A stretch of 64,000 nt of DNA, taken from the NCBI GenBank assembly GCA_965153455.1, contig OZ234498.1, positions 14,384,001 through 14,448,000 on the forward strand, read 5' to 3'. Below, one piece after another: positions 12,148 through 21,700 of this stretch. The translations under genes were made by a program, and so were the position numbers. The DNA is from Sphagnum compactum. Its lineage: Eukaryota > Bryophyta > Sphagnopsida > Sphagnales. The notes under the pieces were generated by a model that worked only from the letters and a program-made list of their open reading frames with translations, was not told where the DNA came from and did not search any database. Numbering within the stretch: position 1 is the stretch's first letter; every line of letters begins with the position of its first letter.

Positions 12148-12713
12148 GGTGACGATTAGATGAGTTTTCTTCCCCAGTCTGTTAAATTTGGTGTTAAATT
12201 CAACTTTTTGTTAAAAATTTATACAAATTATATTAAAAATTGATTAAAGTGTGTTTTATTGTTAGACACCAAATGTGTTTTGGCCTCCCCTTGTGTATAA
12301 AATTAAATCCAGAACTAAAGTTAAAGTTTGGAATGAATTAAATATTGATTTTATAATTAAAAATTAACATACCTAATGACCTATTAAAATCCTAAACCTA
12401 ATTTCATACTAGTTGCATGAATCACCCACTGATACCAATCTAAAGAGCATGTTTGTTGAGTCATTCGAAGACATCATACAGACACTAGGAAAAGAACAGT
12501 CTACTAACTGAAGATATCAACAGTAACAATGTTGAAACTATAAAAGTTGATGAGTATGCAAGGTGTTCTCTAAGCTTTTCTGTGTAACACTTCATTTTTT
12601 ATCCCATATTGTTAGGCTTCATCAAATTCCATGTAGATAGATAACTTTGAAGACCACAGAAGCTTCAAGGCCTGAACCGAGGAACTGCGGGATGTAGTAT
12701 GCGGAGTGCCCAC
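12148..12713 (-). repeat. right long inverted-repeat arm
   Basis: This is an inverted copy of 8,344-8,915. On the minus strand the reading frame that runs through the GC-rich array continues, after one stop, as GMEPEYQQPYHAICGHSAYY and ends in KVIYLHGI, the same end as the left arm. The arm therefore touches or overlaps captured coding sequence. Confidence 0.7.
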
Positions 12714-12786
12714 ATATGGCGTGGTATGGTTGCTGATACTCTGGCTCCATTCCTAAATCTCTGCCGGGGAACTAGGGGAACTTTGG

Positions 12787-13268
12787 TATGCCGAGCTGGG
12801 CCCGCTGGGCCCGCTCGGCCAGCTCGGCCGGCGTCAGCGTGGCCCGCTGGGCCAGCTTGACCGGCGTCAGCTCGGCCCGCTCGGCGAGATCGGCCCGCTC
12901 GGCGAGCTCGGCCCGCTCGGCGAAATCGGCCCACGTCAGCGCGGCCCGCAGGGCCAGCTCGGCCAGCTCGGCCGGCGTCAGCGTCCACTCGGCCGGCGTC
13001 GACGCCACCCGACCGGCGTCAGCGTCCACTCGGCCAGCTCGGCCAGCTGGGCCCGCTGGGCCAGCTCGGCCCGCTCGGCCCGCTCGGCCCGCGTCAGCGC
13101 GGCCCACTCGGCCAGCTCGGCCCGCTCGGCCCGCTCGGCCGGCGTCAGCGCGGCCCGCTCGGCCAGCTCGGCCCACCCGACCGGCGTCAGCGTCCACTCG
13201 GCCGGCGTCGGCGCCGGAGTCAGCTGGGCCGGCTCGGTCCGCTCGGCCGGCGTCAGCCGGGCCAAGTT
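12787..13268. repeat. GC-rich minisatellite-like array
   Basis: About 480 bp built from 9- to 30-bp blocks such as GGCCCGCTCGGCCAGCTC and GGCCGGCGTCAGCG, roughly 80% G+C by eye in a region that is otherwise about one-third G+C. All three minus-strand frames are open over long stretches. One encodes LTPAELAERAELAERA-type repeats with bacterial-looking codons (GCC GAG CTG GCC GAG CGG). The other frames give A/R/S- or A/G/R/D-rich strings. The array lies between the kinase gene and the right arm of the DUF7869 element. It could be an expanded minisatellite, an acquired GC-rich coding repeat, or part of the kinase 3' end. Confidence 0.8.
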
Positions 13269-13351
13269 GAAATACCTTGAGGCCAATAAATTTCCACCTT
13301 CTGCACAAACAAAAAATGTTCAAATTTCTAGAACTGCATCAAACCAAAATT

Positions 13352-15097
13352 TCACACTTCATAAAAGGCTATTCCGTATGCCTCATGCAGTTCATAGTTC
13401 AATTCCTTTTTCATTCTTCTTATGCAGATTAGAAATGTGTCGTCCATTCTCACAAATTTTGCCATACCTATAAGAAGTAAACCTTTGATGTGCCTCAACT
13501 TTGTGCAAATTTCCTCGAAGTTGGGTCGCTCATCTGGGTTGCCATCCCAACATTGCTGGATAAGAAGAGACAAGTGACTGGGACAGTCTGGCGGCAGTTG
13601 TGGCCTCATCCCGCTTAGCACCCTCTCTTTGAATGTCTTCACAGTAGGATTCCGAAGTTCGTCGGTCGGAAAGGGAGTAGGCTCCCCAGTCAGCACTGCA
13701 AAGCAAATAAGTCCAAAACTGTATACATCTGCCTTCTTGGGATGGCATCTCTCAGGTAGCTGATCAGCGCGTTGGACTGCATACATTTCAGGTGCCATAA
13801 ACATGGTTGTACCAGTGTTCATTGTCTGGTTTGCATATGCGGTACTATCCATTGTGACTTTTGTTGTGCCAAAGTCAGAGATTTTGGCAATCCAGAGGGG
13901 CTTGACCACTAGACCTAACATTGAACTTTCAAAGCCAGGAGCATCACATTTGATCAGAATATTATCTGTCTTGAGATCACGATGCACTAGATCCTTGCTG
14001 TGAAGATACTTCATTGCTTCAGCTATTTGAAGCATGACACCCACACGTCCAATAAGGGAGGGTTGGCTGTCATTTGATAGGTCTGTCAACATTTGGGAGA
14101 GTGACTTATCCATGCGTTCCATAATGTATACACTACTCTTTGCATCTTCAGCACAGAAAACAAGACCCATAATGTGAGGATGGTGAACACCTGCAACAGC
14201 TGCAATCTCTTGCTTGAGAAGCTCCTTAGATGGATGTTTGGGGGTCTTCATGGCATATGACTCTCCAAGCCAATTTGCTTCATGCACACTGCCAAATGAT
14301 CCTAAACCTAGCAGACGACCTTTATGTAGGTCTTGTAGATTTGCCAACACAACAAAAGGCCATTCAGTCAACTTGATTCCATTAACTTTATTCAGCTCTT
14401 TGTGGTAGTTCTTCTTCTTCTGTGTAGGCCAAGCTTGGAACTGCTCTTCGAATTCCATCTTCTTGAGTAATTGTGATGCAAGACATTGCATGTTTATACC
14501 CATTCCAGTACAGCGTTCTCCATGACAAGCATGATCCCCCTTTAAGTTTCCTAGGCGAACCTTGAGATCCTCCTGATCCTGCTTTGCAGCTCTCAACAGA
14601 CTGTCATTGTCACGTTCACTCAGATTCCTGTCACAATCTACCTGTTGAAGAAGCCAGCTGGGGGGAGTCCAACTGTCTTGGAATGTCCACTCCAGGAAGA
14701 TGCTGCGTAGTACCATCATGTACCATTGCAGGTCATATAGAATTTCTGCAAAAGTTTCCTTCAAGTCGCCACCTTGTCTAAGAGCTGATTCCATCCATCT
14801 GCCATTGCAAAAGCAGTCTTCGAAGATTGTCGTGTGGGCTGCCCTTAGCACATGGACAAGTTCATCAGTTGCTGGACCAACAGTAGTATCTTGAACTACT
14901 GAACTAGTAGTATCTTGTTGATATAGCTTAACCTGGATTGATTTCAGTGTGTTCTCGGTCTCCAATACCTTATTGGAGAGAAGCATGCACTGTTGCCTGT
15001 TGATAGCTAAAGGACACAAGTGCCCCACAGAAATATGGGAGTACTCTTCTCTTATTCTCTGACAGAGATGAAGTGCAGAAGAAAGTGGGGTTGCCAT
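13352..15097 (-). CDS. DUF1221/plant MLKL-type protein kinase
   Basis: A 581-residue open frame from ATG at 15,097. Residues 1-~240 resemble the helical DUF1221 (HeLo-like) domain of plant MLKL proteins (INRQQCMLLSNKV; the W/F-rich EILYDLQWYMMVLRSIF helix). A protein kinase domain spans about 263-540: glycine loop GLGSFGSV (264-271), AMK lysine 284, HRDLKTDN (372-379), DFG (408-410), APE (435-437), and RPNF with Arg 524. All catalytic residues are present, unlike the pseudokinase plant MLKLs. I chose 15,097 because the hydrophobic stretch that extends the frame upstream looks like the polypyrimidine end of an intron (TTTCTTCAG, 15,107-15,115); a start at 15,157 with a hydrophobic N-terminus is the alternative. 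The 3' end is uncertain: ATAG|GTATGG at 13,468/13,467 could splice to 13,300, replacing the last 38 residues with the GC-rich repeat frame (stop at 12,978, about 650 residues). Confidence 0.85.
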   Translation of the reverse strand: MATPLSSALHLCQRIREEYSHISVGHLCPLAINRQQCMLLSNKVLETENTLKSIQVKLYQQDTTSSVVQDTTVGPATDELVHVLRAAHTTIFEDCFCNGRWMESALRQGGDLKETFAEILYDLQWYMMVLRSIFLEWTFQDSWTPPSWLLQQVDCDRNLSERDNDSLLRAAKQDQEDLKVRLGNLKGDHACHGERCTGMGINMQCLASQLLKKMEFEEQFQAWPTQKKKNYHKELNKVNGIKLTEWPFVVLANLQDLHKGRLLGLGSFGSVHEANWLGESYAMKTPKHPSKELLKQEIAAVAGVHHPHIMGLVFCAEDAKSSVYIMERMDKSLSQMLTDLSNDSQPSLIGRVGVMLQIAEAMKYLHSKDLVHRDLKTDNILIKCDAPGFESSMLGLVVKPLWIAKISDFGTTKVTMDSTAYANQTMNTGTTMFMAPEMYAVQRADQLPERCHPKKADVYSFGLICFAVLTGEPTPFPTDELRNPTVKTFKERVLSGMRPQLPPDCPSHLSLLIQQCWDGNPDERPNFEEICTKLRHIKGLLLIGMAKFVRMDDTFLICIRRMKKELNYELHEAYGIAFYEV

Positions 15098-15461
15098 TGA
15101 AGGATTCTGAAGAAACAATATCAGAATCAGCAAATATAGCAACCTGAGCAAGAGCATGTGAAAACCATTTTCCACCAGCAGGCCTCTGCTAATTTATTCC
15201 TTGCAGCAGAAAAACTTGAGTTCAGTTGGTGTTCCTCCTCTCCAGGTGCAATTCCTACATGAAACGCCTGGGATGAGGGTGGCTCTGGAATCCTCTGCAG
15301 TGCATTCAGGACAGGAGTACCTTCTGCATTTCGTGGCCACTTACAGCTTCCAAGCGGGTTGGTCCAGAATCTGGAGCCCTGGGAAAGCAAGAATCATGTG
15401 TACATATCATTATGTCTCATCTGACACTGCATCATACTTTCCCTACAGCAGTGGACTTACC
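15098..15461 (-). other. kinase 5' untranslated tip and leader intron
   Basis: The exon bearing the start codon begins after the acceptor TTTCTTCAG (AG at 15,108-15,107). A strong donor, CAGAG|GTAAGT, lies at 15,461/15,460 on the same strand, which predicts a 354-nt intron in the leader. The plus-strand ORF of 160 codons across this region has no recognisable motif. Confidence 0.5.
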
Positions 15462-17054
15462 TCTGATATCTTGAGAAACCTCTGTGAAACTTATGCAAAA
15501 GCTGAAGCCATGACCTGGGAAGTCTCCACTTTAAATTATATCTATGGGGTTGCAGAGATATCTCCACAACATCATAAATTTGAAGGTAACAGGACAGTGA
15601 GCGCATTCATAACTATATCAACATCACTCACAAAGTGTCAGACCATCACCTTCATTACAAATAGCAGTGACGAGCTGCCGTGACTACCCACTTACTTCAT
15701 CAGCTCTCATAACCGCGGATCCAGCATATAAGTAATAATAAATTTCCAGCAAACTGTTATACAAAATCTGCATCGAGAGTTTCTGTCATGTTTGCACAGG
15801 CAACAGGAAGACTTCTTGATCATGAGATTGGTAGCACTCACGAGACATAGCTAGTATAAAAGGGTCAATAGTATCCTCATTAAAGCTGCAACAAATTAAG
15901 TTTTGAGATAAGATTAATTTCATTATAACTTTTCCGTGTAAAGATATCCCTTAAGCACACCACCCAAAGACTACTTGGATGCACAACATATCTATGGGAT
16001 CACAGAGAAATCTACACAACAACATGTTGATGATACCAAGACTACGAGTGCAGCTATAATCTTATGAGAGTCACTGACAAAGTGTCAGACCAGCACCTTC
16101 GTCATGGATGGCAGTGACTAGTTCCCTGGACTACCCTTTGAGTTCATCATCTCCCAACAGTGGATGTAAGTCTCCACGCTGAAAGCTAAGAACGTCAAGC
16201 AGAAATCTTTGACCAAACAGTTCACACCACGGATCAAATGATGCAAAGAATGTCATTGCACCTGGATAGAACAGCCTATTGGTAAAACTCAACAGCTACT
16301 GTTCCAGCGAGCAGAGAGGATTCAGGATTTTACACCTAAGAAAGAAGGCTTACAGAAATTGAGGTATGAATATGAATTCGTGAGCAGAGAGATGACAGTT
16401 TTGCCGGTCCGAAGCAAGGCACAGACGCTTCATATAGCGAGAATATCTGCCTCTGCAAAACTGCAATCAAAAGGGGCATGCAACTCTCGACTTGTTACTG
16501 ATCAGGTCTCAAACACAACGTCTATCTGCAGCGTCTTGCAATGAAATCATACTCGGAAACCCGAAAAGATTCGTGACTGTGAAAGGCAAAAGCACTAAGA
16601 GTGGACGTCCTTGCTCGACCAGAAAAACTAAAAAAACTTGCACAGATTTCAACTAAAAGAAGAAGGCATTCCTGTTCTCAAGAAAATCCACAAGACGAGT
16701 ATCGACCGAAGATTGGCAAACCCTGAAAGATTTCGCATATATGCCTCGCCAACTAATTTTAACGATGGTCCAAATGGAGTCTGAGACATACCGGCTCAAA
16801 ATAAGTGACAAGACGCGACCGCAAAGCTCAAGAAGTTCGGTAGTCTTCAGGTTCTCCGTTCGTGTCTTGCGCCACGCTAGAAAATGGATCAGGTTCAAAC
16901 CCTTTTTCTCCCCTGCAAACGGCGATCGAGAACAAGAAAAGAGAGGAATCGACAGTCAAAGGAGAGTCACGGCGGCAACATACGCAGAGTCATGCTGAGC
17001 TCTGGAGGTAAAGGGAGCAGCAGTTCATAAAATAAAACTCAAGAAGGGCTTACG
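15462..17054 (-). other. probable upstream leader and promoter region of kinase gene
   Basis: Base composition is close to that of the genes, not the AT-rich spacer, so much of this is probably transcribed leader or promoter of the kinase gene. I see no supported coding exon and no clear TATA box. Similar wording recurs at 15,590-15,700 and 16,040-16,140 (CACTCACAAAGTGTCAGACC / CACTGACAAAGTGTCAGACC, then AGCACCTTC), an old internal duplication about 470 bp apart. Confidence 0.4.
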
Positions 17055-17825
17055 GATGGGTCGCGCACACGATTGTGAGAACCTTGGGTTCTGCCTGCCA
17101 GCTCTTTGAAATCGCTGGCAGAAAGGGAGGAAGGCAGATAAAATGTGCCCATGCACACACTGTCTGCCCACGCTTTAGCTGCTCCGTCTAATTTTCTCTC
17201 CCTGACCCAGGCAATTTGCTAAAACAATTTCATACATGGGCAGAAACTATCCTAATAGCTTGTCCCTAAAAAAACACATTAGAATAAAGCATGTGAGGAG
17301 CACCAATGTTTCTTATTTTTTGAAGGGATGAGCTAATTGGGTGGCGCCAACATGCCCCCAAGGGCTGTTTCTTATCTTTTTGAAGGGGTGAGGGATAGAT
17401 TTCCCATCAAATTTCTCTTGTTCCCATCAATATCCCATCAAAATCCTTTTATCTCATCAAGTTCCAAAAAAATTCCAATCAAATTCCTCTTCTTCCCTAC
17501 AATAACCAATCAAAATCCTTTTGTTCCCATCAGGTTCCCAGAAAGTTCCCATCAAATTCTTCTTGTTCCCTTCAATAATGGAGGATAGGCAGGTGAGCAC
17601 AGGTGAGCACGAAGGTGAACGGTGAGACTAGGGAGAGACTCGGGCAGAGTGCTAAACGGAGTGCCACAGTTCGTGGGCAGGCCGGAATGGGAGCCACATG
17701 GCAGGCAGACGTCTGCCGGGTGTGGCAGAGCGGAAAGTCCAGATTTTCTGCCTGCCAGGTTTTGTGGAAGATCTGCTTCTCGCGGGCAGTCTGCCGCGCT
17801 GCTTCCTTTATGTGCGCGACCCATC
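17055..17825. mobile_element. 771-bp segment with 15-bp perfect terminal inverted repeats
   Basis: GATGGGTCGCGCACA at 17,055-17,069 is repeated as its exact reverse complement at 17,811-17,825. The inside is relatively GC-rich and holds a tandem repeat (17,401-17,580), the palindrome GGCAGACGTCTGCC near 17,704 and two direct copies of TCTGCCTGCCAG. No ORF is recognisable. It could be a non-autonomous DNA transposon, but I found no target-site duplication. Confidence 0.4.
17401..17580. repeat. 72-bp tandem repeat, about 2.5 copies
   Basis: Units start at about 17,401, 17,473 and 17,545 with TTCC[CA]ATCAAATT, and contain TTCCCATCAATA-like and ATCAAAATCCTTTT blocks. The period is in frame, so the plus strand reads a 24-residue repeat (PIKFLLFPSISHQNPF / PIKFLFFPTITNQNPF), but there is no sign that this is a gene. 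Confidence 0.7.
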
Positions 17826-17966
17826 TATGGTTAGTGTTGGAGGTTCTGCAGTCCATGGATCACGAAGAGCTTCGCCATCTAAGTGAACACATGCATTTCC
17901 GCAATACCGACGGAATTCAGAACCTGTACGCGTAAGGAAGGAGACTCAGAAGTAAGGAATAAGTAC

Positions 17967-18259
17967 ACGCGTTATGAAGGAGACGAAGAAAGAAAGGAAA
18001 CGCACGCGAAAGAATCAACGGTCATTTCCTTTCGCCTTCTGTGGGCCTACTTTCTTGGACTTTAAAGTACTTGGCCAGAGTTTTTTAGTGCATCTCGAGC
18101 CCGCTTTAAATCCAGGAAGATAACCTCTTGAAAATATGAAGCAGCTTACACCTGGTTAATAGGCGCAAGTGCCAGAGAACATTAAACAGACCAAAGGAAA
18201 TGAATGCAGTCAGTACAGAACTACTTTTCCTTTCTTTCTCCGTCTCCTTCATAACGCGT
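17967..18259. mobile_element. foldback/MITE-like inverted repeat, 34-bp arms
   Basis: ACGCGTTATGAAGGAGACGA at 17,967 and the following AGAAAGAAAGGAAA are repeated inverted at 18,226-18,259 with one mismatch. Weaker inverted similarity continues inward (TCATTTCCTTT at about 18,023 and its mate near 18,190). The total is about 293 bp, with no ORF. Confidence 0.5.
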
Positions 18260-18608
18260 TTTCCCACAAGTGCCTGTTGCCCCTGCACTGTATCCAGCTC
18301 GTAAAGGACAGCCGTATTTTTTTGGAGCCTCATACTTTACACTAGGTGAGGCCTTGACAGTGGGGCCTTTCCAACCACGTAATGTCACCCATTCTCACTT
18401 AAAGACAAAAAACCACTTCTCGAAGTCATTTAGTGTAAGTAGTTGGTGGATGCCTTACTGCATTCAATCTTTCTACAGCAAAGGGCTGGCTCATGAGGGC
18501 TTTACCCTACACCAATTGACCGCACATAATTATGTGAACGAGTGGTTGGTAACCCGTGGCTACGCCACTCCAGCCACCCCCAAGAAAAGGAGGGAGGACA
18601 CAAAAAGA

Positions 18609-18790
18609 ACGAAAAAAAAAAAAAAAAACACCTCCCTTCACTCCCCCGTCCGATCCTTTCCCGCCCGTCCCCCCCCTGCTGGCCCCCCCCCACCTGTGCT
18701 GCCCCCCCCCCCCCACCTGGCACCCCCCTGCTGCCCCCCCCCCCCCCCTGCTGACCCGCCCCACCCCTGCTGCCCCCCCTGCTGCCGCTC
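18609..18790. repeat. poly-A tract followed by C-rich simple sequence
   Basis: An A run of about 18 is followed by ~130 bp of CCCCCCTGCTG-type units with C runs up to 13. Both minus- and plus-strand ORFs over it (proline-rich or glycine-rich) are compositional artefacts. Confidence 0.8.
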
Positions 18791-21700
18791 AGTAACTTCC
18801 TAACTGCCGCTCAGTAGAAAGTAACTTAGGTAAATTAGGTAACTTCGAAAAAGTAAAAACGGACAGACGGACGCACGCACGCACACCATGTTTGTAATTA
18901 TATATAAGATTCTCAAAGTACATTTTGTGTGTGTATTTGTAACAATAACCTCATGATTTTGTAAAAATTTGTTGAAGTATGGGACTTGTTGTAATGGGAT
19001 GCATGTGTCTCCATGTCCATCAAATGCCATATGAATATATCAAATGACCCATCTCAGAGAGATTCTAGAGGGATCCAGAATCCCCACAAGTCCACTAAAT
19101 TATATTAAAGGCATAGTGGAATTAGTTCCACTTTGGAGTGTAGTTTTAGGCAAAGTAATGTATGCCCCTTGTGGAGTGATCTGTGAATGTCATTCATTAT
19201 GTGTATGATCTGTTGCATTTTGAGCAACTGCAGTAGTGCATGAAATGCATTGTGGTCGTATGATTCAAGGCTTGTACAACCCCAAATTTTTGTGACAATG
19301 ATTCTATAGTTTTTTCCTCGTAGGCAAATCCAATATTAACACCTTGGCCTAAGATTTCATTGGAACAACCCCACAAGGCAGAAAACTGAAGAGTCCAATC
19401 TCCTATGAACACAAGTGGTGGAAATTTGACATGCATAATTGTTCCTTGGAAACATAAAAGCTAAAGCATAGATAAGATACTACATCAAGTTTTGGAAACA
19501 AATTTTCCTAAAAAATGGCACTCAATAACCAATTGAACTTTTGTTTAGTCTTTGTCCAAACCAATGTTGTGCCTGTAACTGTCGATAACTTCATATACAT
19601 GTAAATCCTATGTAAGTGTAAATCATACACAACACTTGTAATTATAGCGTACGGCATCTGTCGACTTAGGCCCCTTCCCTTCTGTCGATCTCAGCATTTT
19701 CCCTCTGGCAAGAAAAGAAATCGCAGCAAAATAATTTGAAAATATTTGAGGCTGCGCCCTTTTAAGTAAGCAAGTACTACAAGCCCTCTGCCCCACACAC
19801 CAGCGGGCAAATGCGTGGTTCACCGGTTTTATAAGTGTGAAGTGTACATATTAGATGTTATATACCCTTAGTGTCTATACACTACACCTAAATTTGCAAT
19901 CCAAATTTATTACTTATGGGTGCGTCTCAAAGCTCTTAGTTTTTTTTGTTGCAAGGGGTCACTTTGATTTGGCCCCTCTTTTTAAAAATTCTATTACTTG
20001 TAATGCTCCCTAGATAAAAGATTTTACTAGTATTCCAGTACTGTAAAAGAGCTTTCCTCCAGCCCACTTATATATAATACAAGCCCATGCTTTTGGACAA
20101 AGGTTATGGGGGCAAACAATGGTGCTCTCTCAGAATATCGTGGGTGCATATTCTTTGGTGCATCATGGGCAGTGATGTTTTTTTGGAAAAAAATCACCAA
20201 AAGAAAACACTTTCTTTTGAAAGGGAATATTTTGTTGCAAATTTCTTAATTTGAAAAACAATTCGTCAATAAACGGCCATAAATTGGTTGTTGGAGGAAA
20301 ATGTAGCCACACTCACACTCATAACTATTGATTGCAACTTTTAAGAGGTTTTTGAAAATGTATCCCCAGAACAATCTAAAATTGTGTGGGAATTCTTTCC
20401 ACCCTACCTACAACAGGATTTTTTTTTAAAAGCATTAATCATGGGTGCATGTTGCCCCACCTCAATGCATGAGCAAAATTTCCATTCCTACCATTTTGCA
20501 TGAGCTTAAGTGCTTATAACAATTCATATTAATTAGTTCAACTAGTCACGGTGCATCCCAAAGCTTTAGTTATTTAATCAGTTTTGCAATAAGCCACTTT
20601 AATTGGCCCATCACCAAAATAAATTCCGGAAAAAGGCAACCCCCCACCACCTCCCTGCAAAATAAAGTTGTATGCATTTACATTGTCTTACACAGCTATG
20701 TGAAATTGTGTGAGTGTATTTGTTTTACATTTACACTTGCACAATTTTACAAAACAGAAAAATGACTTATATAGTTTAAGAATTATGGTTACATGTCTCA
20801 GTTTATATGTTTACACTTATGTAATTGGGCGGCCTTACACCCTTACACAAAATATATAAAATGTCCATTATGTCATTTAGACTTACACAAAGTCTAAGTC
20901 CTATTCCACATTCACATACAACACTGCTCCAAACCAAAGAACAGAATTATTGTGGGCATACCTATGGTTTTTATTATTTTTAATAATCATTCATGGTCTC
21001 CATGGGTATGGCTCTTTTCTAATTTGGAAAATATATATGGAGCAAAATAGTTCATTGGCACTTTGTTTACTATAGGGATTCAGAAGACCTATTTCATAAA
21101 TTAGGCCTCTATTAAGAATATGATTCAGTATAACCATTTATCTAGAGAACTAAAATTTTCTTCAACAATTCAATAGTTCAATAACATTTTCTTCAATAAT
21201 TCCAAAAACAATTCTTTCAGAGGTCACTGTTTTTTCCTTTCAATTTTTTGGTTTTGAAACTCTGGTCAATTTTTCCATGTTTTGGTCACTTTTTCTCGAA
21301 TTTACACTAAAAATTGAAAATCTAAAAAAAAAATCTACATTTTTGTTTAAGCCACAATTGAAGAATGCGCCCCCAAAAATTTTCACTGGTGGCATTACCT
21401 ACACAACCGGTTACTGGAGATAGGGTTTTCTGCCGGCAAATCAAAACTGCTTTTCATGGAGAGGTTCCCAAAGTCAATTGCACAACCAATTGGTGTGCAG
21501 CCCATGATTCAAAAGATAGTATTAACAAGAGTGTTCAAGATTACAAATTATGGATCATGCCATATCACCATGCCTATGATCCATAATCCATAATCTTGCC
21601 TATTCAAGTTTCCATAATCCATCCCTTACCAAGGAAATGTAAAAATTGCAATATATACCAGTAATTGGAGCCTTTTTGGTTCACTACTTGCGTCTCAAGG

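Larger units (their letters stand above)
8344..12713 (+). mobile_element. decayed DNA transposon with ~570-bp inverted ends and DUF7869 ORF
   Basis: Two segments, 8,344-8,915 and 12,148-12,713, are inverted copies of each other at roughly 80-85% identity by eye. For example TAACATACCTAATGACCTAT at 12,367 is the reverse complement of sequence near 8,675, and CCCATATTGTTAGGCTTCAT at 12,603 that of sequence near 8,435. Between them lies a plus-strand DUF7869-type ORF (9,504-11,234) with several stops. Long TIRs around a single transposase-like gene are the hallmark of cut-and-paste elements such as Mutator-like ones. I could not find a target-site duplication, because homology fades gradually at the outer ends. 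The element is dead as it stands. Confidence 0.6.

Noticed and set aside
12788-13323. Overlapping ORFs of 100-183 codons on both strands through the GC-rich array
   Set aside because: All are A/R/S/G/D-rich readings of the same repeat and open only because the repeat lacks stops in every frame. I kept the array as a repeat and mention only the frame that can join the kinase.
15097-15175. N-terminal extension of the kinase with a leucine/isoleucine-rich membrane-like segment
   Set aside because: The stretch begins at a GTG and reads as a polypyrimidine tract ending in TTTCTTCAG, so it is more likely intron than signal anchor. An ATG at 15,157 keeps it as an alternative.
15201-15683. 160-codon plus-strand ORF upstream of the kinase
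   Set aside because: It has no family motif, lies over the predicted leader intron and leader exon of the minus-strand gene, and has no splice or promoter support.
18270-18803. 177-codon proline-rich plus-strand ORF
   Set aside because: Its second half is translated simple sequence (poly-A then C runs) and the first half has no motif.
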